Assembly (NCBI RefSeq): GCF_015350975.1 | Contig: NZ_JADKRX010000003.1 | Span: 541,278 to 605,277 of the forward strand | Direction: 5' to 3' | Length of the DNA stretch: 64,000 nucleotides | Origin: Curtobacterium sp. VKM Ac-1395 | Lineage (GTDB): Bacteria; Actinomycetota; Actinomycetes; Actinomycetales; Microbacteriaceae | In this document: positions 1 to 8,438 of the stretch, piece after piece | Layout of the letters: every line of letters starts with the position of its first letter | Position numbering within the stretch: the first letter of the stretch is position 1 | Position numbers and translations under genes: made by a program | Notes under the pieces: model-generated | What the model saw: the letters and a program-made list of their open reading frames with translations, nothing else | The model's database searches: none | What the model was told of the DNA's origin: nothing

Positions 1-1
1 G

Positions 2-1111
2 TCGCTCGAGCTGATGGACGCGGTGCTCGAGGTGGACGTCGACGAGCGGTACGCCGTCGTGCAGCCAGGGGTCATCAACGACGCCCTGCGTGCCCAGGTG
101 GCCGAGGACGGCCTGTGGTACCCGCCGGACCCGGCGAGCTCGGCCATCTCGACGATCGGCGGCAACGTCGCGACGAACGCCGGCGGCATCTGCTGCGTCA
201 AGTACGGCGTCACCCGGGACTACGTGCTCGGGCTGACGGTGGTGCTGGCGGACGGGTCGGTCGTCGACCTCGGCAGGCGCACCGCGAAGGGCGTCGCCGG
301 GTACGACCTGACGGGGCTGATGGTCGGGTCCGAGGGCACGCTCGGCATCGTGACGTCGGTGACCGTGAAGCTGCTGCCCCTGGCCGGCCGGGACGAACGC
401 GCCGTGATCGGGTACTTCCCCTCACTGAGTGCCGCGGGTGACGCCGTCGCCGCGGTCTCACGTGCGGGGATCGTGCCCGCCGCGCTGGAGATCGTCGACC
501 GGACGTGTCTGCGTGCCGTGGACGACTGGATGCACCTCGGGCTGCCCTCGGACGTGGACACGCTGCTGCTCGCCCGCGTCGACGAACGCGGAGCCGCCGG
601 GGACGCCATCGCCGACCAGGTCGCCGCGGTCTTCGCCGCCGCCGGTGGCACGGACGTCGAACGGGCCACCGACCCGACGGAGATCGACCGGCTGTTCCAG
701 GCCCGCCGACTCGCCTACCCCGCACTGGAGCGACTGGGTCCCGTGCTGACCGAGGACATCTGCGTCCCGCGGAGCGCCGTCGCCGAGATGCTCCGCCGCA
801 TCCAGGCCACCGCTGCCGCGAACGACGTGACGATCGCCAACATCGCGCACGCCGGGGACGGCAACCTGCACCCGCTGATCATCGCGCCCGAGGGCGACAC
901 CGCCGCGAAGGCCCGTGCGAAGACGGCGTTCGACGCGATCGTGGCGGACTGCCTGGCGCTCGGCGGGACCGTCACGGGCGAGCACGGCGTCGGGCTGCTG
1001 AAGCTCCCCGGCCTCCGCGCGGAACTCGGCGAGCGTGTCCTGGCGATGCACCGGTCGGTCAAGGACGCCCTCGACCCGGCCGGCACGCTGAACCCCGGCA
1101 AGGCGTTCTGA
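2..1111 (+). CDS. FAD-linked oxidase, glycolate oxidase GlcD type (5' partial)
   Basis: Flavin-dependent 2-hydroxyacid oxidase/dehydrogenase of the GlcD/LldD-like (FAD_binding_4 plus FAD-oxidase C) family, expected to oxidise glycolate, lactate or a related hydroxyacid. The frame is open from base 2, so the N-terminus lies outside the window; the first ATG at 14 is internal to the FAD domain. Visible motifs are GGNVATNAGG in the FAD-binding domain, HAGDGNLHP and GEHGVG in the C-terminal domain, and the usual ending DPAGTLNPGKAF. About 370 residues remain of a usual 450-480. Exact substrate is not visible. Confidence 0.88.
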   Translation, partial: SLELMDAVLEVDVDERYAVVQPGVINDALRAQVAEDGLWYPPDPASSAISTIGGNVATNAGGICCVKYGVTRDYVLGLTVVLADGSVVDLGRRTAKGVAGYDLTGLMVGSEGTLGIVTSVTVKLLPLAGRDERAVIGYFPSLSAAGDAVAAVSRAGIVPAALEIVDRTCLRAVDDWMHLGLPSDVDTLLLARVDERGAAGDAIADQVAAVFAAAGGTDVERATDPTEIDRLFQARRLAYPALERLGPVLTEDICVPRSAVAEMLRRIQATAAANDVTIANIAHAGDGNLHPLIIAPEGDTAAKARAKTAFDAIVADCLALGGTVTGEHGVGLLKLPGLRAELGERVLAMHRSVKDALDPAGTLNPGKAF

Positions 1112-1168
1112 CGCGACGCCCCGCGGCGCACGCGGTGTGCGCAGCGGCCCTGGTGGTGCCCACCCGGC

Positions 1169-1210
1169 GGACGGGAGGCCCGGTGCGGGCCCGCCACGGG
1201 CCTCCAGTCC
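1169..1210. terminator. Rho-independent-like hairpin after the oxidase gene
   Basis: Long GC-rich inverted repeat (arms around 1169-1184 and 1195-1210, one mismatch and one bulge) in the 140-bp gap between the oxidase and DUF427 genes. The arm GGACGGGAGGC recurs in the hairpins at 27727-27774 and 56284-56325, so it belongs to a repeated terminator family. No U-tract follows, which is common in high-GC actinobacteria. Confidence 0.6.
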
Positions 1211-1251
1211 GTCCTCGGCCACCGCACCGGCTCGGCGGGTAGACCGGAGCC

Positions 1252-1764
1252 ATGACACCGCGCTTCCCGGGACACCCGGCACCCACCCAGCCCGGCCCCG
1301 GCCAGGAGTCCGTCTGGGACTACCCGCGCCCACCGCGGGTCGAGCAGACGTCCGACCGGATCGTGGTGCGCCTCGGCGGCGCGGTGGTCGCCGACACGAC
1401 CGCGGCGGTGCGCGTGCTGGAGACCAGCCACCCGCCGGTGTACTACCTGCCTGCCTCGGACTTCGCGCCGGGTGCGCTGACCAGGACGAGCGGCTCGAGC
1501 ATGTGCGAGTTCAAGGGCCGCGCCGCCTACTACGACGTCCACGGTGGTGGCGAGACCGTCGAGCGGGCCGGATGGCACTACCCGACGCCCGAGCCGGGGT
1601 TCGGCGAGCTCGAGGGCCGCGTCGCGATCTACCCGTCCGCGATGGACTCGTGCGAGGTGGCCGGCGAGGGCGTGCAGGCGCAGGCCGGGGACTTCTACGG
1701 CGGCTGGATCACGTCGCGCGTGGTCGGGCCCTTCAAGGGCGAGCCGGGCACGCTCGGGTGGTGA
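1252..1764 (+). CDS. DUF427 domain-containing protein
   Basis: Protein of 170 residues carrying the DUF427 fold, a small domain of unknown function common in actinobacteria. The family signature is seen from about residue 55: VYYLPASDF, CEFKGRAAYYDV and the conserved ending FYGGWITSRVVGPFKG. The ATG at 1252 follows a short GGAG. It stands alone between a terminator and a convergent acetyltransferase. No enzymatic role is established for the family and none is claimed here. Confidence 0.88.
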   Translation: MTPRFPGHPAPTQPGPGQESVWDYPRPPRVEQTSDRIVVRLGGAVVADTTAAVRVLETSHPPVYYLPASDFAPGALTRTSGSSMCEFKGRAAYYDVHGGGETVERAGWHYPTPEPGFGELEGRVAIYPSAMDSCEVAGEGVQAQAGDFYGGWITSRVVGPFKGEPGTLGW

Positions 1765-1824
1765 GGCGGGACCGGCTCGAAGGTCCGGGGTCGCTCGGTC
1801 CGGGACTGCTCGGTCCAGGCCCGC

Positions 1825-2415
1825 TCAGCGCTGGTCGGTGACCGCTGCGGGGTCCGGTGCGTCCGTCGGCCGTGCCAGCTCACGGATGCGCCTGGCTGGC
1901 ACGCCCGCGTAGACGCCGTGTGACTCGAGGTGGCCGGTGACCACGGCGCCGGCCGCGACGACGACGTCGTCGTCGATGCGCGAGCCCGGGAGGATCGTGG
2001 CACGTCCGCCGATCCACACCCGTTCGCCGATGGTCACCGCGCGTCCCTCCGCGGTGCGGCTCCAGCTGCCGTCCGAGCCGATGGCGTGATGGCTCGTCAG
2101 GATGAGCACCTGCATGCCGATGGCCGTGTGGTCGCCGATCGTCACCGGCGCGATGGCCTCGATGTCGACGCGGGTGTTGAAGTAGACGCCGCGACCGATG
2201 CGGAGGTTCCTGGCGCTGCCGTTCAGGGAGAACTGCGCGTTCGGTCCGGACTCCACCTGCGCGCCGGCGGCGTTGAGCAGGGCTCGTCGCGCAGCACGGG
2301 GCAGGAGCGGTGCACCGAGGACGGTCGTGAACAGCACGCTGCTGAGGCCGCCGACGACGTCCTCGCGCAGGCGGGACACGAAGGTCGAGCTGGCCGGGAC
2401 GGGGACTGCAGCCAT
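1825..2415 (-). CDS. Hexapeptide-repeat acetyltransferase (maltose O-acetyltransferase-like)
   Basis: Left-handed beta-helix acyltransferase of 196 residues, probably acetyl-CoA dependent, acting on a sugar or capsule-like acceptor. Hexapeptide turns are seen from about residue 65 (IGRGVYFN, VTIGDHTAIG, VTIGERVWIGG, DDVVVAAGAVVTG) and the family ending VYAGVPARRIREL is present. The ATG at 2415 was chosen over an upstream in-frame codon because GGAGG lies about 10 nt before it. The gene is monocistronic in a minus-strand set with an AraC regulator upstream. The acceptor cannot be read from sequence. Confidence 0.85.
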   Translation of the reverse strand: MAAVPVPASSTFVSRLREDVVGGLSSVLFTTVLGAPLLPRAARRALLNAAGAQVESGPNAQFSLNGSARNLRIGRGVYFNTRVDIEAIAPVTIGDHTAIGMQVLILTSHHAIGSDGSWSRTAEGRAVTIGERVWIGGRATILPGSRIDDDVVVAAGAVVTGHLESHGVYAGVPARRIRELARPTDAPDPAAVTDQR

Positions 2416-2571
2416 GGGGGTTCCGTTCCTCCGGGGCGGGCGGTGTTGCTCGCTCTCTGTGAAGACAAGCAGGGTCGCCTCTCGTGGACAATGCCCGGAG
2501 TCGGACGGTGCGGGGTTCCGCAACGACCTCCGCGTCAACTGTCGTCGAGCTGCGTCCGTCGTCAGCCGTCG

Positions 2572-3522
2572 TCAGCCGCGCAGTGTGGCGCTCGGGTACT
2601 CGCCGAAGCGCTCCGCGTAGGCGGCCGAGAACCGCCCGGCGTGCGCGAAGCCCCAGTGCCGCGCCACCTGTGCCACGTTCGTCCGGACGGGGTCGGCGTG
2701 CAGCAGTTCGGCGCGGATGCGGTCGAGCCGGACACCGCGCAGGTAGCTGTTCGGCGTGGTCCCGAGGTGCCGGCGGAACCCCTCCTGCAACGACCGCAGG
2801 CTGAGGCCGGCCAGGCGCGCGAGGTCCGACGTGGAGATCGGCAGGTGCGCGTTCTCGTGGACGTACTCCACGACGCTCCGGAGGTGCGCGTTCCGCGGCA
2901 GCAGCAGCGCCTCGGGCAGGGCGACGTGCTGCTGCGGGTACAGCTCGAGCAGCGACACCGCGGCCAGCCGCCCCATCTCCACCTGCAGCAGCGGCGACGC
3001 GGCGCGGTCCATCGTCGTCGCGGAGATCAGGTGCACCGTCTGCCGCCAGCGGCGCATCGCGGCGGCGTCGGGCTCGGCGGTGTGGTCGAAGCGGAACGCC
3101 GAGGTGTCGAGACCACGTTCGGCACCGATGTCCGTGACGAGCTGGCGGTTCACCTGGACCAGGCGCTGGTCGTAGTCCTCGAAGGCGAACCGGAAGGCCT
3201 CGTTCGGCCACATCTGCGGCACGCCCGGTTCGAGCTGGATCTCGCGGCGACCGAGGTCGAGCACACCGGTGCCGCGGGTGATCCACTGCACGACGTAGTC
3301 GTCGCCGTCCGGCATCTCCCCCGTCAGGCGGCCACCGAACTGGACGGCGCGGAGCGTCATGCTCGCGTCCCCGGCGGCTGCGTAGCGGTAGGAGAACGCT
3401 GTGGAGGTCTCCTCGGCGGACCAGGCGACCCCCGCGTACGCCGAGGCCAGTGTCGCCCGTGCGGTGGTGAGGTCGTGTCCGCGTTCGTCGACGCGGATCC
3501 GATCGGTCGTCTCGTCAGTCAT
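2572..3522 (-). CDS. AraC family transcriptional regulator
   Basis: Regulator of 316 residues with an N-terminal AraC-binding-like sensor domain (about 1-200) and a C-terminal two-helix-turn-helix DNA-binding domain (about 215-316). The HTH region shows LPISTSDLARLAGLSLRSLQ and the second helix ending HWGFAHAGRFSAAYAERFGEYPS. The ATG at 3522 is preferred; a GTG at 3558 is the alternative. It is a clear paralogue of the AraC gene at 4600-5553, sharing both the sensor segment and the HWGF..GRFS..Y..RFGEYP ending. Ligand unknown. Confidence 0.88.
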   Translation of the reverse strand: MTDETTDRIRVDERGHDLTTARATLASAYAGVAWSAEETSTAFSYRYAAAGDASMTLRAVQFGGRLTGEMPDGDDYVVQWITRGTGVLDLGRREIQLEPGVPQMWPNEAFRFAFEDYDQRLVQVNRQLVTDIGAERGLDTSAFRFDHTAEPDAAAMRRWRQTVHLISATTMDRAASPLLQVEMGRLAAVSLLELYPQQHVALPEALLLPRNAHLRSVVEYVHENAHLPISTSDLARLAGLSLRSLQEGFRRHLGTTPNSYLRGVRLDRIRAELLHADPVRTNVAQVARHWGFAHAGRFSAAYAERFGEYPSATLRG

Positions 3523-3598
3523 CGTGCACCGCGGACCACCCTGACATCCGCTCTGCACCGAGCCGCCGGAGTTGTCCGGAAGTCGCGGTCGAGCGCCC

Positions 3599-4198
3599 TC
3601 AGGCTCCGTCGGCCAGGTCGTAGACGGACATCAGCATCGCCGCAGCTGTCCGGGCCGAGCGTGCGGGCTGGACGGTGCCGTGGATCGCCGCCTCGACCTG
3701 GGCGCCCTCGATGAGCAGGGTCATGGCGTCCGCGAGGTACGGCGGGAGCTCCGCCTCCGTGCAGAGACCGGCGACGAAGCCCTCCAGCTCGGCGAGGTGT
3801 TCCTCGGCCAGGCCGGCGACGGTCGGGTCGTTCCGGCCGAGTTCCCCGTAGCTGTTGATGAACGAGCAGCCGTGGTACCCGCCGTCGGCGAAGCAGGTCT
3901 CGAGGTAGGAGAAGACGGCGAGCACCCGGTCCCTCCGGTCGGCGAACTCGTCGACGAAGCGCCGGAGGCCTTCCGTCCAGTCCTGGTGCCGGTACTGCAG
4001 GGCGGCGACGACGAGGGAGTCCTTCGACGCGAACGCGCTGTCGAGCTCCGGACGGGTGAGCCCGGCGGACGCCGCGATCCGGTCGAGGGTGACGAACGCG
4101 ATGCCCTCGGCGGTGAAGAGCGCGTCCGCGGACACGACGACTGCCCACTCCTCGGTGCTCCGGGCGGGTGGGTCGAGGATGAGCGGCTGGTGCAGCAT
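3599..4198 (-). CDS. TetR/AcrR family transcriptional regulator
   Basis: Repressor-type protein of 199 residues. The N-terminal HTH (about 18-62) contains LFTAEGIAFVTLDRIAASAG and a recognition-helix region ending FASKDSLVVAAL; the rest is the helical ligand/dimer domain. It lies 13 nt downstream of a 57-residue ORF on the same strand, so the two are probably cotranscribed. Two palindromes directly before that ORF (4392-4415 and 4411-4427) are good candidate operators, suggesting autoregulation. Ligand unknown. Confidence 0.85.
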   Translation of the reverse strand: MLHQPLILDPPARSTEEWAVVVSADALFTAEGIAFVTLDRIAASAGLTRPELDSAFASKDSLVVAALQYRHQDWTEGLRRFVDEFADRRDRVLAVFSYLETCFADGGYHGCSFINSYGELGRNDPTVAGLAEEHLAELEGFVAGLCTEAELPPYLADAMTLLIEGAQVEAAIHGTVQPARSARTAAAMLMSVYDLADGA

Positions 4199-4211
4199 GC
4201 CGGACCGGGGC

Positions 4212-4385
4212 CTACGCGGCGGCGAAGAAGTCGGCGTAGGCGGGCTCCCTGCCGTACGTCTGGGTCATCGGTTCGTGCAGGCGCGCTGCGACGATGGCGG
4301 CGAGCTCGTCCGGCGGCGTGAGGCCACGGCGGCGCCACTCGGTCGGGTGCTGGCGGAGGGCGGCGAGAGCCTGACGGTCGAGCAT
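4212..4385 (-). CDS. Small hypothetical protein (57 aa) upstream of TetR
   Basis: Short ORF of 57 residues starting MLDRQALAALRQHPTEWRRR and ending in three alanines. The ATG at 4385 is preceded by a purine-rich GAGGACAGGA that serves as a plausible ribosome binding site and is at the same time one arm of an inverted repeat. Its tight spacing to the TetR gene and its operator-like leader argue that it is real. No domain or signal is recognised. It may be a small accessory protein of the regulator. Confidence 0.55.
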   Translation of the reverse strand: MLDRQALAALRQHPTEWRRRGLTPPDELAAIVAARLHEPMTQTYGREPAYADFFAAA

Positions 4386-4391
4386 GTGCGT

Positions 4392-4415
4392 GTCCTGTCC
4401 TCGGTGCGACAGGAC
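4392..4415. promoter_or_regulatory. Perfect 8-8-8 inverted repeat, candidate TetR operator
   Basis: GTCCTGTC (4392-4399), 8-nt spacer, GACAGGAC (4408-4415), starting 7 nt upstream of the 57-aa ORF that leads the TetR transcription unit. Such dyads before a TetR gene usually bind the repressor itself; binding here is inferred. Confidence 0.6.
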
Positions 4416-4427
4416 CGCGTCGGTCCT
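4411..4427. promoter_or_regulatory. Second overlapping palindrome in the TetR leader
   Basis: AGGACCG (4411-4417), CGT, CGGTCCT (4421-4427): a perfect 7-3-7 dyad overlapping the right arm of the 4392-4415 repeat. It may be a second operator or an alternative half-site arrangement for the same TetR protein. Confidence 0.45.
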
Positions 4428-4599
4428 GGCAGGGTCGACGCTAGGGGTGCCGCACCCTGCCGAGCGAACCGGGCCAGCTGCATCCGCGAAAGGCGGACAC
4501 CTGACCCCGCCAGCGCTCCGAGCACGCGCGCAAGCGGGACATGTCCGGTCTCCGCCCGGCGCAGCCCGTACCGGTCCCACGCCGTGGGATGCTGGGGGC

Positions 4600-5553
4600 A
4601 TGTCGTCCCTGGACCCGACGCCGGTCCACATCGGGATCAGCCTGACCGACCCGGCCGCCGCGTCGGCAGCGATCAGTGCCATGTACGGCGGCACCGACCT
4701 CGCCGCGGTCCAGCTCGACGACACGTTCTCCTTCCGGTACACCGCCGAGGGCGACGACACGATGACCATGCGATCGTCGCGCCTCAGCGGGCGGCTGGCC
4801 GGGGACGTCCCGCCCGGCGACGACGTCGTCGTGCAGTGGCTCACGAGCGGCACCGGGACGTTCGACACGGGCAGTACCCCGCTGGAGCTGACGCCTGGCC
4901 TGCCCGTGCCGCTCCTGCCGCAGCGCACGTTCTCGTTCGACCTGTCCGACTACGACCAGCGTCTCGTGCACCTGGACCGCGGCCTGGTGGAACGGGTGGC
5001 CTCGGAGCGGGGCGGCGACGTCAGTGCCGGGCTCCGCTTCGACCTGCACACCGAACCGTCCCCTGCGGCGGTCCGCGCCTGGCACAACTCCGCCGCGCTC
5101 GTCAGCCACACGCTGCGCGACGCCGGATCGGGTGGCCTGCTCCACCGGGAGATGGCACGGCTGATGTCGGCGGCGCTGCTGGAGATGTACCCGCTGTCGC
5201 CGTTGCCCGACGCCGGCATCTCGCGGGTCCGGTCCGCCCACGTCCGTGCGGCCGTCGAGTACGTGCACGCGCACGCGCACCTGCCGATCACGACGACGTC
5301 GGTCGCCGAGGCCGTGGACGTCGGCCTGCGCGCCCTGCAGGAGGCCTTCCGCTCCGAGCTCGGCGTGACGCCGAACGAGTACGTCAGGAGCGTCCGGCTG
5401 GACCGGGCCCGCGACGAGCTCCTGCAGACGGACCCGACCACCTCGATGGTGCGCGACGTCGCCCGGCACTGGGGCTTCATGCACCTCGGTCGGTTCTCCC
5501 AGATGTACGCCAGTCGGTTCGGCGAGTACCCGAGGGACACCCTGGCGCGCTAG
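4600..5553 (+). CDS. AraC family transcriptional regulator (paralogue of 2572-3522)
   Basis: Regulator of 317 residues. An N-terminal AraC-binding-like domain (about 1-195) is followed by the double HTH (about 210-317), with LPITTTSVAEAVDVGLRALQ and the ending HWGFMHLGRFSQMYASRFGE. The ATG at 4600 follows the weak purine tract GCTGGGGGC; the open frame continues upstream but without similarity to the paralogue. It is transcribed divergently from the 57-aa/TetR unit, so the palindromes at 4392-4427 may sit near its promoter too. Ligand unknown. Confidence 0.87.
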   Translation: MSSLDPTPVHIGISLTDPAAASAAISAMYGGTDLAAVQLDDTFSFRYTAEGDDTMTMRSSRLSGRLAGDVPPGDDVVVQWLTSGTGTFDTGSTPLELTPGLPVPLLPQRTFSFDLSDYDQRLVHLDRGLVERVASERGGDVSAGLRFDLHTEPSPAAVRAWHNSAALVSHTLRDAGSGGLLHREMARLMSAALLEMYPLSPLPDAGISRVRSAHVRAAVEYVHAHAHLPITTTSVAEAVDVGLRALQEAFRSELGVTPNEYVRSVRLDRARDELLQTDPTTSMVRDVARHWGFMHLGRFSQMYASRFGEYPRDTLAR

Positions 5554-5986
5554 TCGACCTCGCGATCAGCGGTGGATGTCCGGTATCCGAGGATGACTGT
5601 CCCGCGGACGGGGGTGGTTCGCGCGAGCCGGACTTTCGCTTCGCTCGACGCTCGCCTGCACCGTACGGTCGTCACGCCGCACATCGCCGTGCATCGGTCC
5701 CCTGTTCCGGTGGTTCTTCGTCCCTAGCGGAGTTCCGGCCCGCGAGCGTCGCCCCTCGACCCGAACCGGGGGCGACGCTCGCAACACCTCCCGCGCTGCG
5801 CCGTCGAGCCCGCGGAAAAGTCGTTCCAAACCCTCTGGCCGAGGGCGCCGAATCACTGTCACGACCGGGAAACCACCCGGGGCGCTCACCAGCCAGACAT
5901 CGCTGGTTCTCCACCCTCATCGAGGGTGTGTTCGGCGCGCACACAGCAGCCGCGCCGAGCGCGACACAGCAAAGGACACGAACACC
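5554..5986. other. 433-bp intergenic region before the secreted protein
   Basis: No convincing gene on either strand; an open minus-strand frame here has Arg/Pro-rich composition and no start signal. The region must carry the promoter and leader of the gene at 5987. A perfect inverted repeat CACCCTC-ATC-GAGGGTG lies at 5912-5928, about 60 nt before the start codon, as a possible operator or leader hairpin. Confidence 0.5.
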
Positions 5987-6664
5987 ATGCGCAAGATCAC
6001 CAAGACCACGGTCTCCCTCGCCGCCGCTGGCGCGATCATCCTCACCGGTGCCGGGTTCGGCGTCTCCGCCGCGCAGGCCACCCCCACGATCCACACGGTC
6101 GCCTCGTCCTCCTCCAAGATCCCCGCCCCCGTCGCGTCGGTCCCCGAGGTCCTCGGCGGCGACACCTCCGTCGCCCTCGACAAGGGCTTCACCGACGCCC
6201 TCACCTCCCTGAAGCTCACCCCCGGCGTCTCCGGCACCGCGAAGCTCGCCGACGGCGCCGTGTCGTTCCCGATCACCGCCGGGTCGGTCACGTACTGGAG
6301 CCCGGACGGCAACTACCGCCCCTACGTGCAGGGCCTGCTGAACCACGACGACTCGGGTCTGACCCTGAAGGCCGGCGACACGACCGTCACGCTGGAGAAC
6401 TTCGTCGTGAACCCCGGCTCCTCCAAGCTCTACGGCGACGTCCTCGTCAACGGTGAGGTCGCCGCCCCGAACGCGTACCTGTTCTCCCTCCACGGTGGGT
6501 CGCTGAAGGCCCTGCAGCTCGAGGGTGACAACGCGATCCTGACCGGCACCACCGTCCACGTCTCCGCCGACGCCGCGAAGCTGCTCAACAGCACCTTCAA
6601 GACCGACGCCGTCAAGGCCGGCCTGCTCGTCGGGACCGCCACGATCACCGCCCAGATCAAGTAA
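5987..6664 (+). CDS. Secreted hypothetical protein with signal peptide
   Basis: Protein of 225 residues with a typical Sec signal peptide: MRKITKTT, a hydrophobic stretch to about residue 25, then SAAQA as a likely cleavage site. The mature part is Ser/Thr/Val-rich, predicted beta-rich, with no Cys and no recognised catalytic motif. The ATG follows GCAAAGGACACGAACACC with an AAAGGA ribosome site. It has its own strong terminator at 6700-6732, so it is monocistronic and probably well expressed. Possible cell-envelope or exported adhesive protein; function not recognised. Confidence 0.75.
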   Translation: MRKITKTTVSLAAAGAIILTGAGFGVSAAQATPTIHTVASSSSKIPAPVASVPEVLGGDTSVALDKGFTDALTSLKLTPGVSGTAKLADGAVSFPITAGSVTYWSPDGNYRPYVQGLLNHDDSGLTLKAGDTTVTLENFVVNPGSSKLYGDVLVNGEVAAPNAYLFSLHGGSLKALQLEGDNAILTGTTVHVSADAAKLLNSTFKTDAVKAGLLVGTATITAQIK

Positions 6665-6699
6665 CACCCCCGCGGGCCACCCCGCACCGCACCACACAC

Positions 6700-6732
6700 G
6701 AGAACGCCGCCCCCTGCCGGGGCGGCGTTCTC
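6700..6732 (+). terminator. Strong hairpin terminator of the secreted-protein gene
   Basis: Perfect 14-bp stem (6700-6713 with 6719-6732) and a 5-nt loop CTGCC; arms begin GAGAACGCCGCC. The right arm contains TTCTC but no long U-tract. It lies 36 nt after the stop codon and 54 nt before the end of the convergent alpha-glucosidase gene, so it may work on both strands. Confidence 0.85.
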
Positions 6733-6785
6733 TGCGTGTTCCCACGCGAGCCGACGTGGCGGAGGGAGGCCGAGCCTCCTGGCCG

Positions 6786-8438
6786 TCAGCCTTCGTCGTG
6801 GACGCGCAGCCAGACCGCGGAACCGCCCGCCAGGACGCCACCGGCGGCCGCGTCGGGGACGGACGCGACGAGCACCTCGCCGACGGGGAGGGGTACAGGG
6901 TCGGTCCCGAAGTTGCCGACGACGACGACCGCACCGCTGGACCACGTCAGGACGTCGTCCGGGGAGGGCAACCACGTCAGGGACCCGGACCCGAGACCGA
7001 GTGACCGCCGCGTCTCGAGCGCCCTGCGGTACATGGTGAGCGTCGAGTCGTCGTCGTCCCGCTGCAGGTCGGCGGCGTACGAGCCGAAGTCCGTCGGCTG
7101 CGGGAGCCAGGTGTCAGCCGAGGACGAGAACCCGAACGACGGACCGTCCGCGGTCCACGGCAGCGGGACACGGCAGCCGTCCCGACCCCGGACGCGGTGC
7201 CCGGACCGCTCCCAGATCGGGTCCTGGCGGACCGCGTCGGGCAGCGCCGTCGCCTCCGGCAGGCCCAGCTCCTCACCCTGGTACAGGTAGGCGGAGCCCG
7301 GCAGGCCGAGCATGAGCAGGGTCGCCGCGCGTGCGCGTCGGAGGCCGAGCGCCCGGTCCGGCTGCGGGTCGTCGGCACCGACGCCGGCCTCGAGCTCCAC
7401 GGGACCGTCGTACCCGTAGCGACTGGCGTGGCGCATCACGTCGTGGCTCGACAGCACCCAGGTCGTCGGGGCGCCGACCGCGTCGTTGGCCCGGAGGCTG
7501 ACGTCGACGTTCTCGCGCACCGCGGACGCGTCCCACGGCAGGGAGAGGTACGCGAAGTTGAACGCCTGGTGCATCTCGTCGGACCGGACGATGCGCGCAG
7601 CACGCTCCGGAGGGAGCCAGGCCTCGGCGCAGAGGATGCGCTGCCCGTCGTACTCGTCGAGGATCCGCCGCCACTCCCGGAAGACGTCGTGGATGCCCTC
7701 CTGGTCCCACATCGGGGGCATCACGCCCTCCACCGGCTCGACGACGCCGTGCGTCGTGTGCGGCCAGTCCGGCAGCCCCGGTGCCTTGACGATGGCATCG
7801 CAGACGTCGACGCGGAAGCCGTCGACGCCTCGGTCGAGCCAGAACCGCAGCGTCGTCGCGAACTCCGCGTGCACGCGCTCGTCGTCCCAGTTCCAGTCCG
7901 GTTGCTCGGGGGCGAACAGGTGGAGGTACCACTGGCCGGGCGTCCCGTCGGACTCCGTGACCCGAGTCCAGGCCGGTCCCTCGAACATCGAGGTCCAGTC
8001 GTTCGGCGGGAGCTCGCCGTCCACCCCACGACCGTCCCGGAAGTGGAACATGCCGCGCTCGGGGCTGCCGGGACCGGCTGCGAGTGCCGCGACGAAGCGC
8101 TCGTGCCGGTCCGAGCAGTGGTTCGGGACCAGGTCGACGATCACGCGGAGCTGCAGCTCGTGTGCCCGGTCGATGAGGGCGTCGGCATCGGCGAGCGTGC
8201 CGTACATCGGGTCGACTGCGCGGTAGTCGGCGACGTCGTAGCCACCGTCGGCCTGCGGGGACGGGTAGAACGGCGACAACCAGACGGCATCCGCGCCGAG
8301 TTCGGCCACGTGGTCGAGTCGTCCCGTGATCCCCCGGAGGTCCCCGGTGCCGTCACCGTCCGCGTCCGCGAAGGACCGCGGGTAGACCTGGTAGATGACG
8401 GCGGTGCGCCACCAGTCGTGTTCCTCGCTGTGGATCAT
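6786..8438 (-). CDS. GH13 alpha-glucosidase (oligo-1,6-glucosidase/AglA type)
   Basis: Cytoplasmic alpha-glucosidase of 550 residues, cleaving terminal alpha-glucosides. All GH13 regions are present: DLVPNH at 102-107, GFRVD with the nucleophile Asp211, AEAW with the acid/base Glu272, and HD at 332-333 (preceded by Ser rather than the usual Asn). The N-terminus WWRTAVIYQVYPRSF is typical. The ATG at 8438 overlaps the stop of the amidase gene by 4 nt, so it is the last gene of the operon reaching back to 13760. The substrate is probably imported by the adjacent CUT1 transporter. Its exact linkage is not readable. Confidence 0.92.
   Translation of the reverse strand: MIHSEEHDWWRTAVIYQVYPRSFADADGDGTGDLRGITGRLDHVAELGADAVWLSPFYPSPQADGGYDVADYRAVDPMYGTLADADALIDRAHELQLRVIVDLVPNHCSDRHERFVAALAAGPGSPERGMFHFRDGRGVDGELPPNDWTSMFEGPAWTRVTESDGTPGQWYLHLFAPEQPDWNWDDERVHAEFATTLRFWLDRGVDGFRVDVCDAIVKAPGLPDWPHTTHGVVEPVEGVMPPMWDQEGIHDVFREWRRILDEYDGQRILCAEAWLPPERAARIVRSDEMHQAFNFAYLSLPWDASAVRENVDVSLRANDAVGAPTTWVLSSHDVMRHASRYGYDGPVELEAGVGADDPQPDRALGLRRARAATLLMLGLPGSAYLYQGEELGLPEATALPDAVRQDPIWERSGHRVRGRDGCRVPLPWTADGPSFGFSSSADTWLPQPTDFGSYAADLQRDDDDSTLTMYRRALETRRSLGLGSGSLTWLPSPDDVLTWSSGAVVVVGNFGTDPVPLPVGEVLVASVPDAAAGGVLAGGSAVWLRVHDEG

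Noticed and set aside
1930..3714. Long plus-strand open frame opposite the acetyltransferase and AraC genes
   Set aside because: Translation is low-complexity and covers two well-supported minus-strand genes.
5566..5889. Minus-strand ORF of 107 codons in the intergenic region
   Set aside because: Arg/Pro-rich composition, no family similarity and no ribosome site.
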